Below the pieces are notes generated by a model that was not told where the DNA came from, did no database searches, and saw only the letters and a program-made list of their open reading frames with translations. The position numbers were made by a program, and so were the translations under genes. Shown here piece by piece: positions 1 through 6,327 of a stretch of 64,000 nt of DNA. Origin of the DNA: Verrucomicrobiota bacterium (lineage in GTDB: Bacteria > Verrucomicrobiota > Kiritimatiellia > CAJWTS01); the NCBI GenBank assembly GCA_027623315.1, contig JAQBYD010000001.1:62001-126000 (forward strand), given 5' to 3'. The stretch's first letter is position 1. Each line of letters starts with the position of its first letter.

Positions 1-327
1 CGGGCGCTGAACATCGGCCGCGTCGCCCTGCAGAACGTCACGCGCGACGCGCTCTTCGGTCGTGACGGCATGCATGCTGTACATGCCCGGCAAGTCTACG
101 AGGTTGATTTCAGTATCATTGATCTTGAGTCGCCCGACATGATACTCCACGGTCGTGCCGCTAAAGTTGCCGGTTCTGGTACGTAGCCCGGTCAACAGAT
201 TAAAGAGGGAAGACTTGCCGGCGTTCGGATTTCCCGTAAGCGCAATCGTGAACGATCGTTCGCCGGCGGCGGGTGTCGCGGGCTTTTTCGATTCGCCCCC
301 GTGACATTTCTTTAAGGTAGCGATCAT
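1..327 (-). CDS. feoB: Ferrous iron transporter FeoB, N-terminal part (cut by window edge)
   Basis: Only the first 109 codons are inside the window; the reading frame is open to the edge. FeoB is the inner-membrane Fe(II) permease with an N-terminal GTPase domain. Visible are the G1 P-loop GNPNAGKS (residues 32-39), a G2-type threonine region around NFSGTTVEY, and the G3 motif DLPG (78-81), in the order and spacing of FeoB G-domains. The start ATG at 327 lies three bases after the feoA stop, so the two genes are co-transcribed. The first 25 residues, rich in Lys and His/Cys, are a short extension before the G-domain. The membrane domain is outside the window. Confidence 0.93.
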   Translation of the reverse strand, partial: MIATLKKCHGGESKKPATPAAGERSFTIALTGNPNAGKSSLFNLLTGLRTRTGNFSGTTVEYHVGRLKINDTEINLVDLPGMYSMHAVTTEERVARDVLQGDAADVQRP

Positions 328-330
328 GGG

Positions 331-561
331 TCAGCAGGTTGTTGGAGTGCAGGGCACCACGTGAACGTAGTCGGCGAGACGCGCTGAGACGCCGATACGG
401 GATCCGAAAACTTTTAGAATTAAGGGGTCGCCCTTCTTAATCAATTGGACCGTGCGACCCACGCAGACGCCCATGCTCTTCAGGCGTTCCGTCTCCTGAT
501 CCTGCGCCGTGACGTCCGAGACGATGGCGCATTCGTGCGGTTTAAGCTCGGTTACGGTCAT
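331..561 (-). CDS. feoA: FeoA, small SH3-like accessory protein of Fe(II) uptake
   Basis: A 76-residue protein of the usual FeoA length. It has the family pattern: an N-terminal segment MTVTELKPHECAIV, a central RLKSMGVCVGRTVQLIKK that matches the FeoA 'RL..MG...G..V.V' signature, and a final LILKVFGSRIGVSARLADYV strand region. FeoA is thought to bind FeoB in the cytoplasm and modulate transport. It is directly upstream of feoB (three-base gap) in the same direction. A good sigma70-type promoter lies about 55-80 bases upstream. No convincing Fur or DtxR box was seen. Confidence 0.93.
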   Translation of the reverse strand: MTVTELKPHECAIVSDVTAQDQETERLKSMGVCVGRTVQLIKKGDPLILKVFGSRIGVSARLADYVHVVPCTPTTC

Positions 562-615
562 TTGTGTGCCCGGCTACACAGTGTTGGACAAGACAAACTT
601 TCATTACTGAGCCAA

Positions 616-644
616 ACATTAGGAAGGGTGGCGGGGAAAGTCAA
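616..644 (-). promoter_or_regulatory. Predicted promoter of feoAB
   Basis: On the minus strand TTGACT (644-639) is separated by 17 bases from TAATGT (621-616), close to the sigma70 consensus, and lies upstream of feoA in a gap of 113 bases. Assignment is by motif only. Confidence 0.5.
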
Positions 645-674
645 CCCCTCGAGCATTAATTTTCGGTTAAGATG

Positions 675-1655
675 CTAGGCTAGGAGGCGGGCGGCGTCCC
701 GGGCGAAGTAGGTCAGGATCATGTCTGCGCCGGCGCGCTTGATCGACAGCAACATCTCCATCATGCCTTCCTCGCGGTCGAGCCAGCCCCTATCGGCGGC
801 GGCCATAAGCATGCTGTACTCGCCGGATACGTTGTAGGCGGCGATGGGCACATCGAACTCACTGCTGGCGGCCGCGATGACGTCCAGGTAGAGCAGGGCG
901 GGTTTGACCATCACCACATCAGCGCCCTCGTCGATATCGAGCTGAATTTCCCGCAGCGCTTCGCGGAGGTTGGCCGGGTCCATCTGGTAGGTCTTCTTGT
1001 CGCCTTCCTTGGGCGTCGACTTCAGGGCGTCCCGGAACGGTCCGTAGAATGTCGACGCATACTTGGCGGAGTAGGCCAGGATGGCGACCTCGGGGAATCC
1101 CGCGGCGTCGAGCGCGTCGCGGATGGCACCGACGCGCCCGTCCATCATGTCGGATGGGGCCACCCAGTCAACACCGGCTTCGGCGTGCGAGAGGGCCATG
1201 CGGCACAAGACCTCGACCGATTCGTCGTTGGCCACTTCACCATCGATGACGAGGCCGTCGTGCCCATGCGTCGAATACGGGTCCAGCGCTACGTCCGTCT
1301 GCACGCACAGTTCCGGACATTCTGTCTTTAGTGCCCGTACGGCACGCTGCACCAGTCCGTCCGGATTGTAGGCCGCGGCCGCGTCATCGCTCTTGGTATC
1401 ACAATACCCGAACAGGTTGACCGCCGGGATGCCGAGATCGAGAAGTTCGTGTCCCTCTTTGACAAGCTCGTCGATCGAGACTCTGAACTGGCCGGGCAGC
1501 GCATCGATCGGCTCGCGTACGCCATCGCCACCGACGACAAAGACCGGATAGATGAAATCGCCGGGCTGCAGGGCGGTTTCGCGCACAAGCTTACGGACGG
1601 CTTCGGTTCGCCGAAGCCGTCGTGGGCGATGCGTGATGTCCAGGCGGGCTGACAT
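675..1655 (-). CDS. hemB: Delta-aminolevulinic acid dehydratase (porphobilinogen synthase), Mg-type metal site
   Basis: Condenses two 5-aminolevulinate molecules to porphobilinogen in tetrapyrrole synthesis. 326 residues from the chosen start (MSARLDITHR), the normal family length; an in-frame extension to 1748 has no conserved sequence and overlaps the upstream region. Both Schiff-base lysines are present: YSAKYASTFYGPFRDA (K198) and MVKPALLYLD (K251). The metal-binding loop reads DVALDPYSTHGHDG (121-134), so the three zinc cysteines of the DxCxCx(Y/F)x3HG(H)CG pattern are replaced by Ala123, Asp125 and Asp133, as in Mg/K-dependent enzymes. Neighbouring feoAB gives an iron and haem setting, but hemB has its own upstream region and runs in the same direction. 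Confidence 0.96.
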   Translation of the reverse strand: MSARLDITHRPRRLRRTEAVRKLVRETALQPGDFIYPVFVVGGDGVREPIDALPGQFRVSIDELVKEGHELLDLGIPAVNLFGYCDTKSDDAAAAYNPDGLVQRAVRALKTECPELCVQTDVALDPYSTHGHDGLVIDGEVANDESVEVLCRMALSHAEAGVDWVAPSDMMDGRVGAIRDALDAAGFPEVAILAYSAKYASTFYGPFRDALKSTPKEGDKKTYQMDPANLREALREIQLDIDEGADVVMVKPALLYLDVIAAASSEFDVPIAAYNVSGEYSMLMAAADRGWLDREEGMMEMLLSIKRAGADMILTYFARDAARLLA

Positions 1656-1784
1656 GTCGGGGCTAGTTTCCGGTCTCCCACAGGCAACGTCAAGCGCCGA
1701 GGCGATCCAGGTGAAGATCGGAGCCGCCCGGATCACCAAATCAACCATTTGACGGGGTCGCAGGCTCCGCTAAGATGCCAGCGT

Positions 1785-2930
1785 ATGAAACGCGAGCCGA
1801 TCCGAGCCCTCATCGTGGCCTTGGCCTGCGCGATCGTCGCGAACGGAGCCGATGCCGCCGCAACGGTTTCCGCGGAAGCCAGGCAGACGGCGCATGCCGC
1901 AATCGAGCGAGGCCTGAATTGGCTGACCGAGCTCCAGCATGAGCGCGGGTCCTGGTCGAATCGAAAGCTGCCGGCACTGACCGCGCTGCCCATGATGGCC
2001 TTCGCGCGCAGCGATCATCCCGAGAAAGACCGCGTTCTGGCACGGGCTAGCGCGTTCCTTCTAAAGAACGTCCACGATGACGGCGGCATCTACTATAAGA
2101 GTGCGATCAGCATTACGGGCGGCCTCCAGACCTACAATACCGCGATCTGTATGACCGGCCTCCACCTGTTGAATGATCCAAAGCTTGCCGCCGTGGTCCT
2201 CAATGCGCGCACGTTTCTCGCCGCTACGCAGCGGCTCGACGGGTCGGACCGCAACGGCGGATTCGGATACAATCGCAAGGGGTTCATGTCTCGTCCGGAT
2301 CTGAACAACACCACGTACGCGCTCGAAGCGATGCGCCTGACCCAAGACCTCGAGGATCTGCGTGCCGGGGGCGAGATGACCGTCGACATCGACTGGGGTG
2401 CCGCACTGAAATTTCTGCAGCGTCTGCAGGTCGATCCGGCGGCGGCGTCCGCGGATGCCGGTGGCTTCAATTACACCTTCGCCGAACCCAAGGCGGGCAC
2501 GCATACCAACGCGCAGGACGAGATCGTCTTTAACGCGTACGGAAGCATGACGTACTCCGGCCTGCTCGCAATGATCTACGCGCAACTCCCTCGCTCCGAT
2601 CCGCGCGTCCGATCGGCCGTCGAATGGGCGGCGCGTCACTGGAGCCTCGAAGAGAATCCGGGAATGGGGTCCAGCGGCCTTTTCTTCTTCTACAACGTGC
2701 TGGGTAAGGCGCTCAACGCCTACGGCGTCGATGAGCTCCCCATCGATGACGACACGCGCATAAACTGGCGCGAAGCGCTGATTCGGAAGGTCGCCGCCGA
2801 GCAGATTGTCGACGAGTCCGGAACCACCGGACATTGGGTGAACCGTGAAAGCAAACGATTTCTGGAGGGGGATCCAATCCTGGTGACGTCGTATTCCCTT
2901 CTCGCGCTTCTATTCGCGCTTGGAAAATGA
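1785..2930 (+). CDS. Secreted prenyltransferase/squalene-cyclase-fold repeat protein
   Basis: 381 residues. An N-terminal signal peptide (KREPIRALIVALACAIVANG then ADA-A) is followed by alpha/alpha-barrel repeats of the type seen in squalene cyclases and protein prenyltransferases: GLNWLTELQHERGSWSN, ASAFLLKNVHDDGGIYY, ARTFLAATQRLDG..NGGFGY, ALKFLQRLQ..DAGGFNYT, AVEWAARHWSLEENPG. Each repeat ends in a QxxxG(S)W/F-like turn. The DxDD catalytic motif of squalene-hopene cyclases was not seen, so a binding or structural role is more likely than cyclisation. ATG 1785 is chosen because it places the signal peptide at the N-terminus. It begins a same-strand series with the next two genes (13-base gap, then an overlap). 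The function is unknown. Confidence 0.8.
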   Translation: MKREPIRALIVALACAIVANGADAAATVSAEARQTAHAAIERGLNWLTELQHERGSWSNRKLPALTALPMMAFARSDHPEKDRVLARASAFLLKNVHDDGGIYYKSAISITGGLQTYNTAICMTGLHLLNDPKLAAVVLNARTFLAATQRLDGSDRNGGFGYNRKGFMSRPDLNNTTYALEAMRLTQDLEDLRAGGEMTVDIDWGAALKFLQRLQVDPAAASADAGGFNYTFAEPKAGTHTNAQDEIVFNAYGSMTYSGLLAMIYAQLPRSDPRVRSAVEWAARHWSLEENPGMGSSGLFFFYNVLGKALNAYGVDELPIDDDTRINWREALIRKVAAEQIVDESGTTGHWVNRESKRFLEGDPILVTSYSLLALLFALGK

Positions 2931-2943
2931 TGGCGCCCGGATC

Positions 2944-3705
2944 ATGAGCGCCTCGATCACCGGTACGGCGCGGGACGTCTTTCGAGACGCGCTGCGCAGA
3001 AAAGAGAACGCGATTATCATCGCGGTCGCCGCGGCGATGATCGTCGCGATCATGTCGCTGGACTTTTTCGGACTGGACGGCGTGACCAGGATCTACCGTG
3101 AGGGCGTCCTGCGAATCATCAGTCTCGCGACGGCGCTTTGCGTCATCGTGTTGGCGGCACGGCAGCTGCGATGTGGAGCCCCGTCCGGCGCGTGTGGCCG
3201 TGTGCTCGCAGGGAAAGCGCTTGGTGTACTGTGCTACGCGGCGGGGATCCTCCTCGTTTTGACCCTTGTCTTTGCGGCGGCGGGGACCTCCCGGCCGGGG
3301 GTCGTGCCCTGGCCGATGTACCTCGAGTTCATCTATTTACAGCTTCTCATGATGCTGGCCCTGGCCGCGGTCTGCTTCGTGTTGTCGGCAGCCATGAATC
3401 TCGATGCGGCGATCTGCGCGGGGATTCTGTTCTACCTGATCGGTATCTCGGCGAGCGGCGTGGTGCTGGTGATGTATCCGTATTCTACGAGCCTGGTCCG
3501 GGCGTTGTTTGCCGCCGCGAACTACGGTTTTCCCCAATTGCTCGTCTTCGACCTGCGCAGCCGGACCGTTCATGCCGAGGCCTGGCCTCTTTTGAGCGTT
3601 CTGCCGCTGCTTCTGATAACGGCATATGGCATCGTCTACTCGGCGGCATACGGTTGGCTCGCCTCCTGGATCGTGAGTCGCAAGCAGCGGAGGGCACGCG
3701 CGTGA
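2944..3705 (+). CDS. Integral membrane protein, ABC-2-permease-like
   Basis: 253 residues with about six hydrophobic segments (near residues 24-42, 50-68, 85-108, 122-145, 150-178, 215-240), a basic C-terminus (SRKQRRARA) and no soluble domain. The layout resembles ABC-2 type permease subunits, but no ATP-binding gene is adjacent and no diagnostic motif was recognised, so the family is uncertain. ATG 2944 is chosen; ATG 2929 or 2920 would lengthen it slightly. The last bases overlap the GTG start of the next gene (GTGA, 3702-3705), which indicates translational coupling. Confidence 0.7.
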   Translation: MSASITGTARDVFRDALRRKENAIIIAVAAAMIVAIMSLDFFGLDGVTRIYREGVLRIISLATALCVIVLAARQLRCGAPSGACGRVLAGKALGVLCYAAGILLVLTLVFAAAGTSRPGVVPWPMYLEFIYLQLLMMLALAAVCFVLSAAMNLDAAICAGILFYLIGISASGVVLVMYPYSTSLVRALFAAANYGFPQLLVFDLRSRTVHAEAWPLLSVLPLLLITAYGIVYSAAYGWLASWIVSRKQRRARA

Positions 3706-4646
3706 GTGCGATCGTGGCACGGTCGATCGATGGGGCGGCACGAACTCCTTGTCCGGTCCGAATACTGGCAGTCGCGGTCCTCTTTCTCGCCACGGTCGCC
3801 GCGCCGGCCGAGGCCGGACTTCTACAGGGACTACGCGGAGCCCTGAGCGACTGGATGTTTATTCAGACCGAGACGTATCTCGATCACGGCATAGCGTCCC
3901 GGCCAGGCGTCGGCCAGGCTTCGGCGGATGGCAGCGTGCACCCGATGGCGTCGTGTGCGACGGTGATTCCCGATGCCGCTCGGGACTATCGTGGCTTCGT
4001 CGGGCGCCTGCATCGCCTGGTGCAGCCATGGCCTAGTCCGGAATCGCCTCACCAGCACGCGGAGGGGCCGCAGCTGGTTTCATGGTTTCGCCTGATGACG
4101 TGGGTGAATCCCCATTCGATCCGCGGATACACGACGGGCGCGTACTGGCTCGAGGCCCAGAGCCTGGACGCCGCAACACGCTTTCTGGACGAGGGCGGGC
4201 GAAATAATCCGCAGGCATTCCAGATCCATTTTATGCGCGCCGGGGCGTATCTCGAGGCGGCCAAGCAGGACCGTGGGAGCGGGCTCGTTTCGCTCGGTCC
4301 ACAGGGGCGGAAGTACCTCGACGCGGCGATGCGGTCCTATCGTACCGCTGCGGAGCTGACCCTTGCACAAAGGCCGCGCACGGACGAGGAGGCCGCCCGG
4401 CTGGGCTGGACGGCCTACGATGAACTCGACTCACGCGCCGCCTTGCGCATGGCGGTCATTCTTGAGCGCCGCTTCGGATCGATGCCGCACGCGCTGGAAG
4501 ACGCTCGCCGATTCCTGGCGGCCCTGGGCGATGATCCGGTTCTGCCGCAACTGATCTCAGACTACGAAGAAGGCAAGGCCGGCCCCGATGCCGAGATTGA
4601 GACCCGCAGTTTGGATCCGCACGAGGGGCATGGTCATGCCGAGTGA
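3702..4646 (+). CDS. Secreted TPR-like helical-repeat protein
   Basis: 314 residues, starting at a GTG that overlaps the stop of the upstream membrane gene by four bases. A hydrophobic segment near residues 18-34 (RILAVAVLFLATVAAPAEAG) looks like a signal peptide with an AEA-G cleavage site. The rest is alpha-helical with TPR-like pairs, e.g. TGAYWLEAQSLDAATRFLDEGGRNNP, IHFMRAGAYLEAAKQD, AAMRSYRTAAELTLAQRP, and ends in DPHEGHGHAE. It is probably an envelope protein that works with the two upstream products. No enzyme motif was found. Confidence 0.72.
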   Translation: MSAIVARSIDGAARTPCPVRILAVAVLFLATVAAPAEAGLLQGLRGALSDWMFIQTETYLDHGIASRPGVGQASADGSVHPMASCATVIPDAARDYRGFVGRLHRLVQPWPSPESPHQHAEGPQLVSWFRLMTWVNPHSIRGYTTGAYWLEAQSLDAATRFLDEGGRNNPQAFQIHFMRAGAYLEAAKQDRGSGLVSLGPQGRKYLDAAMRSYRTAAELTLAQRPRTDEEAARLGWTAYDELDSRAALRMAVILERRFGSMPHALEDARRFLAALGDDPVLPQLISDYEEGKAGPDAEIETRSLDPHEGHGHAE

Positions 4647-5007
4647 GTGGGCGGAAGGGGGGAGTGGGAAGTAAGAAGTGGTTAGTGGGAAGTAGGAAGT
4701 GGTTAGGGGGAAGCGGGAAGTAAGTAGTGGTTAGTGAGGGGGTGGTCCTAAACTACTCAGGTCCCGTCCTGGTTTCCGGTTGTCACATCCAGACTGGCTG
4801 TCCCTACACCCAAAGCGTCAACCAGAGCGGCGTGGGGGGCACGCCGTCTCCAGTGTTCGATGATGGATGAATAGTCCTATGAGCATCCAAGTCGATCAGT
4901 GTCCCCGGTCGAAGCCATGGAGACGGGGTGCCCTCACCCCGCACGCGGAGAGGGAGCGGGGCGCTACGTGATAACTTATTTCAGGACGGGACCCTACTCA
5001 CTTCTGA
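4647..5007. repeat. Non-coding interval with degenerate tandem repeat, inverted repeats and a hairpin
   Basis: 361 bases without a credible gene. At 4663-4738 about three and a half degenerate copies of a 21-base purine-rich unit (core GGGAAGTAAGAAGTGGTTAG) lie in tandem. A related sequence appears inverted at 4995-5020, just inside the end of the next gene. Between them, perfect 12-base inverted repeats GGTCCCGTCCTG (4760-4771) and CAGGACGGGACC (4982-4993) bracket about 210 bases. A 7-bp hairpin CGGCGTG/CACGCCG lies at 4828-4846. The arrangement resembles a small non-autonomous insertion, but no target-site duplication was identified. Confidence 0.6.
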
Positions 5008-6318
5008 CTACTCACTCTCCGCCGCTACCTTCCGCAAGTGGGGGTAGGAGAAGATGCCGGACGAGTGATCGTCGTTCCAGGTCACCTGGATCGCGTAGTT
5101 GCCAACGGTCTGCGCTTCCTTGGCCGCGATGTCGGGTCGAATGGTGGCTGGATCCAGCAGGGGCTTGCCGGTCATCTCCTGGATGCACAACGCGCACTGG
5201 CAGCTCGATCGCAGGGCGAAGTTGTTGATGATGATAGGGTCCCCCTCGGGCCACGTGACCGTGATCTCCTGGCTGTCGAATTCGATCTGTGGTTTGGCCA
5301 GGGCCGCACGGCTGCTCTTGCCCAGCGCACGTACAACGGCGTCGGTCGCCGCCGCGACGGCGGGGTTGTCAATCGGCTCACGGAACGTGCGGCCGTATTC
5401 CGCCGGTGCCAGCGGGAGTTGCGCCAGCACATCGATGCCGTAGCGTTCGGTCAGCGACCGCGTCCCGTCACCGAAGATCTGGTGTTGCTTGCCGCACCCG
5501 TCGCACTCGAAATACGACATATTCTCGATCACGCCAAGCACGGGGACGTTGACCTTGTCGAACATCAGGATTCCCTTTTCGACGTCGGTCAGAGAGAGCG
5601 CCTGCGGCGTGGTAACGATGACCGCGCCGTTGAGTTGGATGGACTGCGAGATCGTCAACTGCACGTCGCCGGTGCCGGGCGGAAGATCAAGCAGCAGCAG
5701 GTCGAGTTCGCCCCATGCGACCTTGTGGAGAAGTTGCTGCATGTAATTGGAGACCATGGGGCCGCGCATCACGGCCGGGTCGCGACCCAGCAGGAACCCG
5801 AACGACATGATCTTCAGGGTATCGATCTCTTCCGGAATCATCATCTGCGATTCGTTGCCGCGAACGCCGAGCGGGTGCAAGTCGAAGAGCGTGGGTATAG
5901 ACGGTCCAAAAATGTCGGTATCGAGCAGTCCGATCTTGAGCCCGCGCTGTGAGAGCTCCTTCGCGATGCTGGCCGCGACGGTGGATTTGCCGACGCCGCC
6001 TTTGCACGAGGATATCGCGACGATCGCCGCGACGCCGGCGAGGCCGCTTTCTTCGGCCGAGAATTGAGGTTTGCGCGGCGCGCTGGTCATGTTCACCTTA
6101 ACCTCCGAAACCCCGTCGAGCGCACCGACCGCCTCTTGCGCACTGCGCTGAAACTCGTTTTTGACTGGACAGGCCGGCGTGGTCAGCTCAATATCGAACG
6201 CGACGTTTCCATCCCCGATCAAGAGATTCTTGATGAATCCGAGCGAGACGATGTCTTGGTGGAAGTCGGGGTCGATGATCGACGACAGCGACTCAAGTAC
6301 CTGGGCTTCGGTCGGCAT
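5008..6318 (-). CDS. Mrp/ApbC-type Fe-S cluster carrier ATPase with DUF59 and DUF971 domains
   Basis: 436 residues in three parts. Residues 1-80 form an MIP18/DUF59 domain (IDPDFHQDIVSLGFI, TTPACPVK with Cys50). Residues 95-350 form the P-loop NTPase with the deviant Walker A CKGGVGKS (105-112), DTDIFGPSIP, LDLPPGTGDVQLT, and the CxxC pair in ECDGCGKQ that binds a bridging cluster in the dimer. Residues 355-430 form a DUF971 domain (WPEGDPIIINNFALRSSCQC, HSSGIFSYPHLR). The protein is expected to hold and pass on [4Fe-4S] clusters in the cytoplasm. It starts nine bases after the stop of the sulfite/nitrite reductase gene, so both belong to one operon, linking sulfur reduction with cluster supply. 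Confidence 0.93.
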   Translation of the reverse strand: MPTEAQVLESLSSIIDPDFHQDIVSLGFIKNLLIGDGNVAFDIELTTPACPVKNEFQRSAQEAVGALDGVSEVKVNMTSAPRKPQFSAEESGLAGVAAIVAISSCKGGVGKSTVAASIAKELSQRGLKIGLLDTDIFGPSIPTLFDLHPLGVRGNESQMMIPEEIDTLKIMSFGFLLGRDPAVMRGPMVSNYMQQLLHKVAWGELDLLLLDLPPGTGDVQLTISQSIQLNGAVIVTTPQALSLTDVEKGILMFDKVNVPVLGVIENMSYFECDGCGKQHQIFGDGTRSLTERYGIDVLAQLPLAPAEYGRTFREPIDNPAVAAATDAVVRALGKSSRAALAKPQIEFDSQEITVTWPEGDPIIINNFALRSSCQCALCIQEMTGKPLLDPATIRPDIAAKEAQTVGNYAIQVTWNDDHSSGIFSYPHLRKVAAESE

Positions 6319-6327
6319 ATCGGCCGG

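Noticed and set aside
2061-2834. 257-codon antisense frame in the cyclase-fold gene
   Set aside because: Shadow frame without ribosome site; the plus-strand protein shows family repeats and a signal peptide.
3138-3701. Long upstream extension of the TPR-like protein over the membrane gene
   Set aside because: The extension is in a shifted frame across a hydrophobic protein gene; the GTG at 3702 overlaps the stop and gives a signal peptide.
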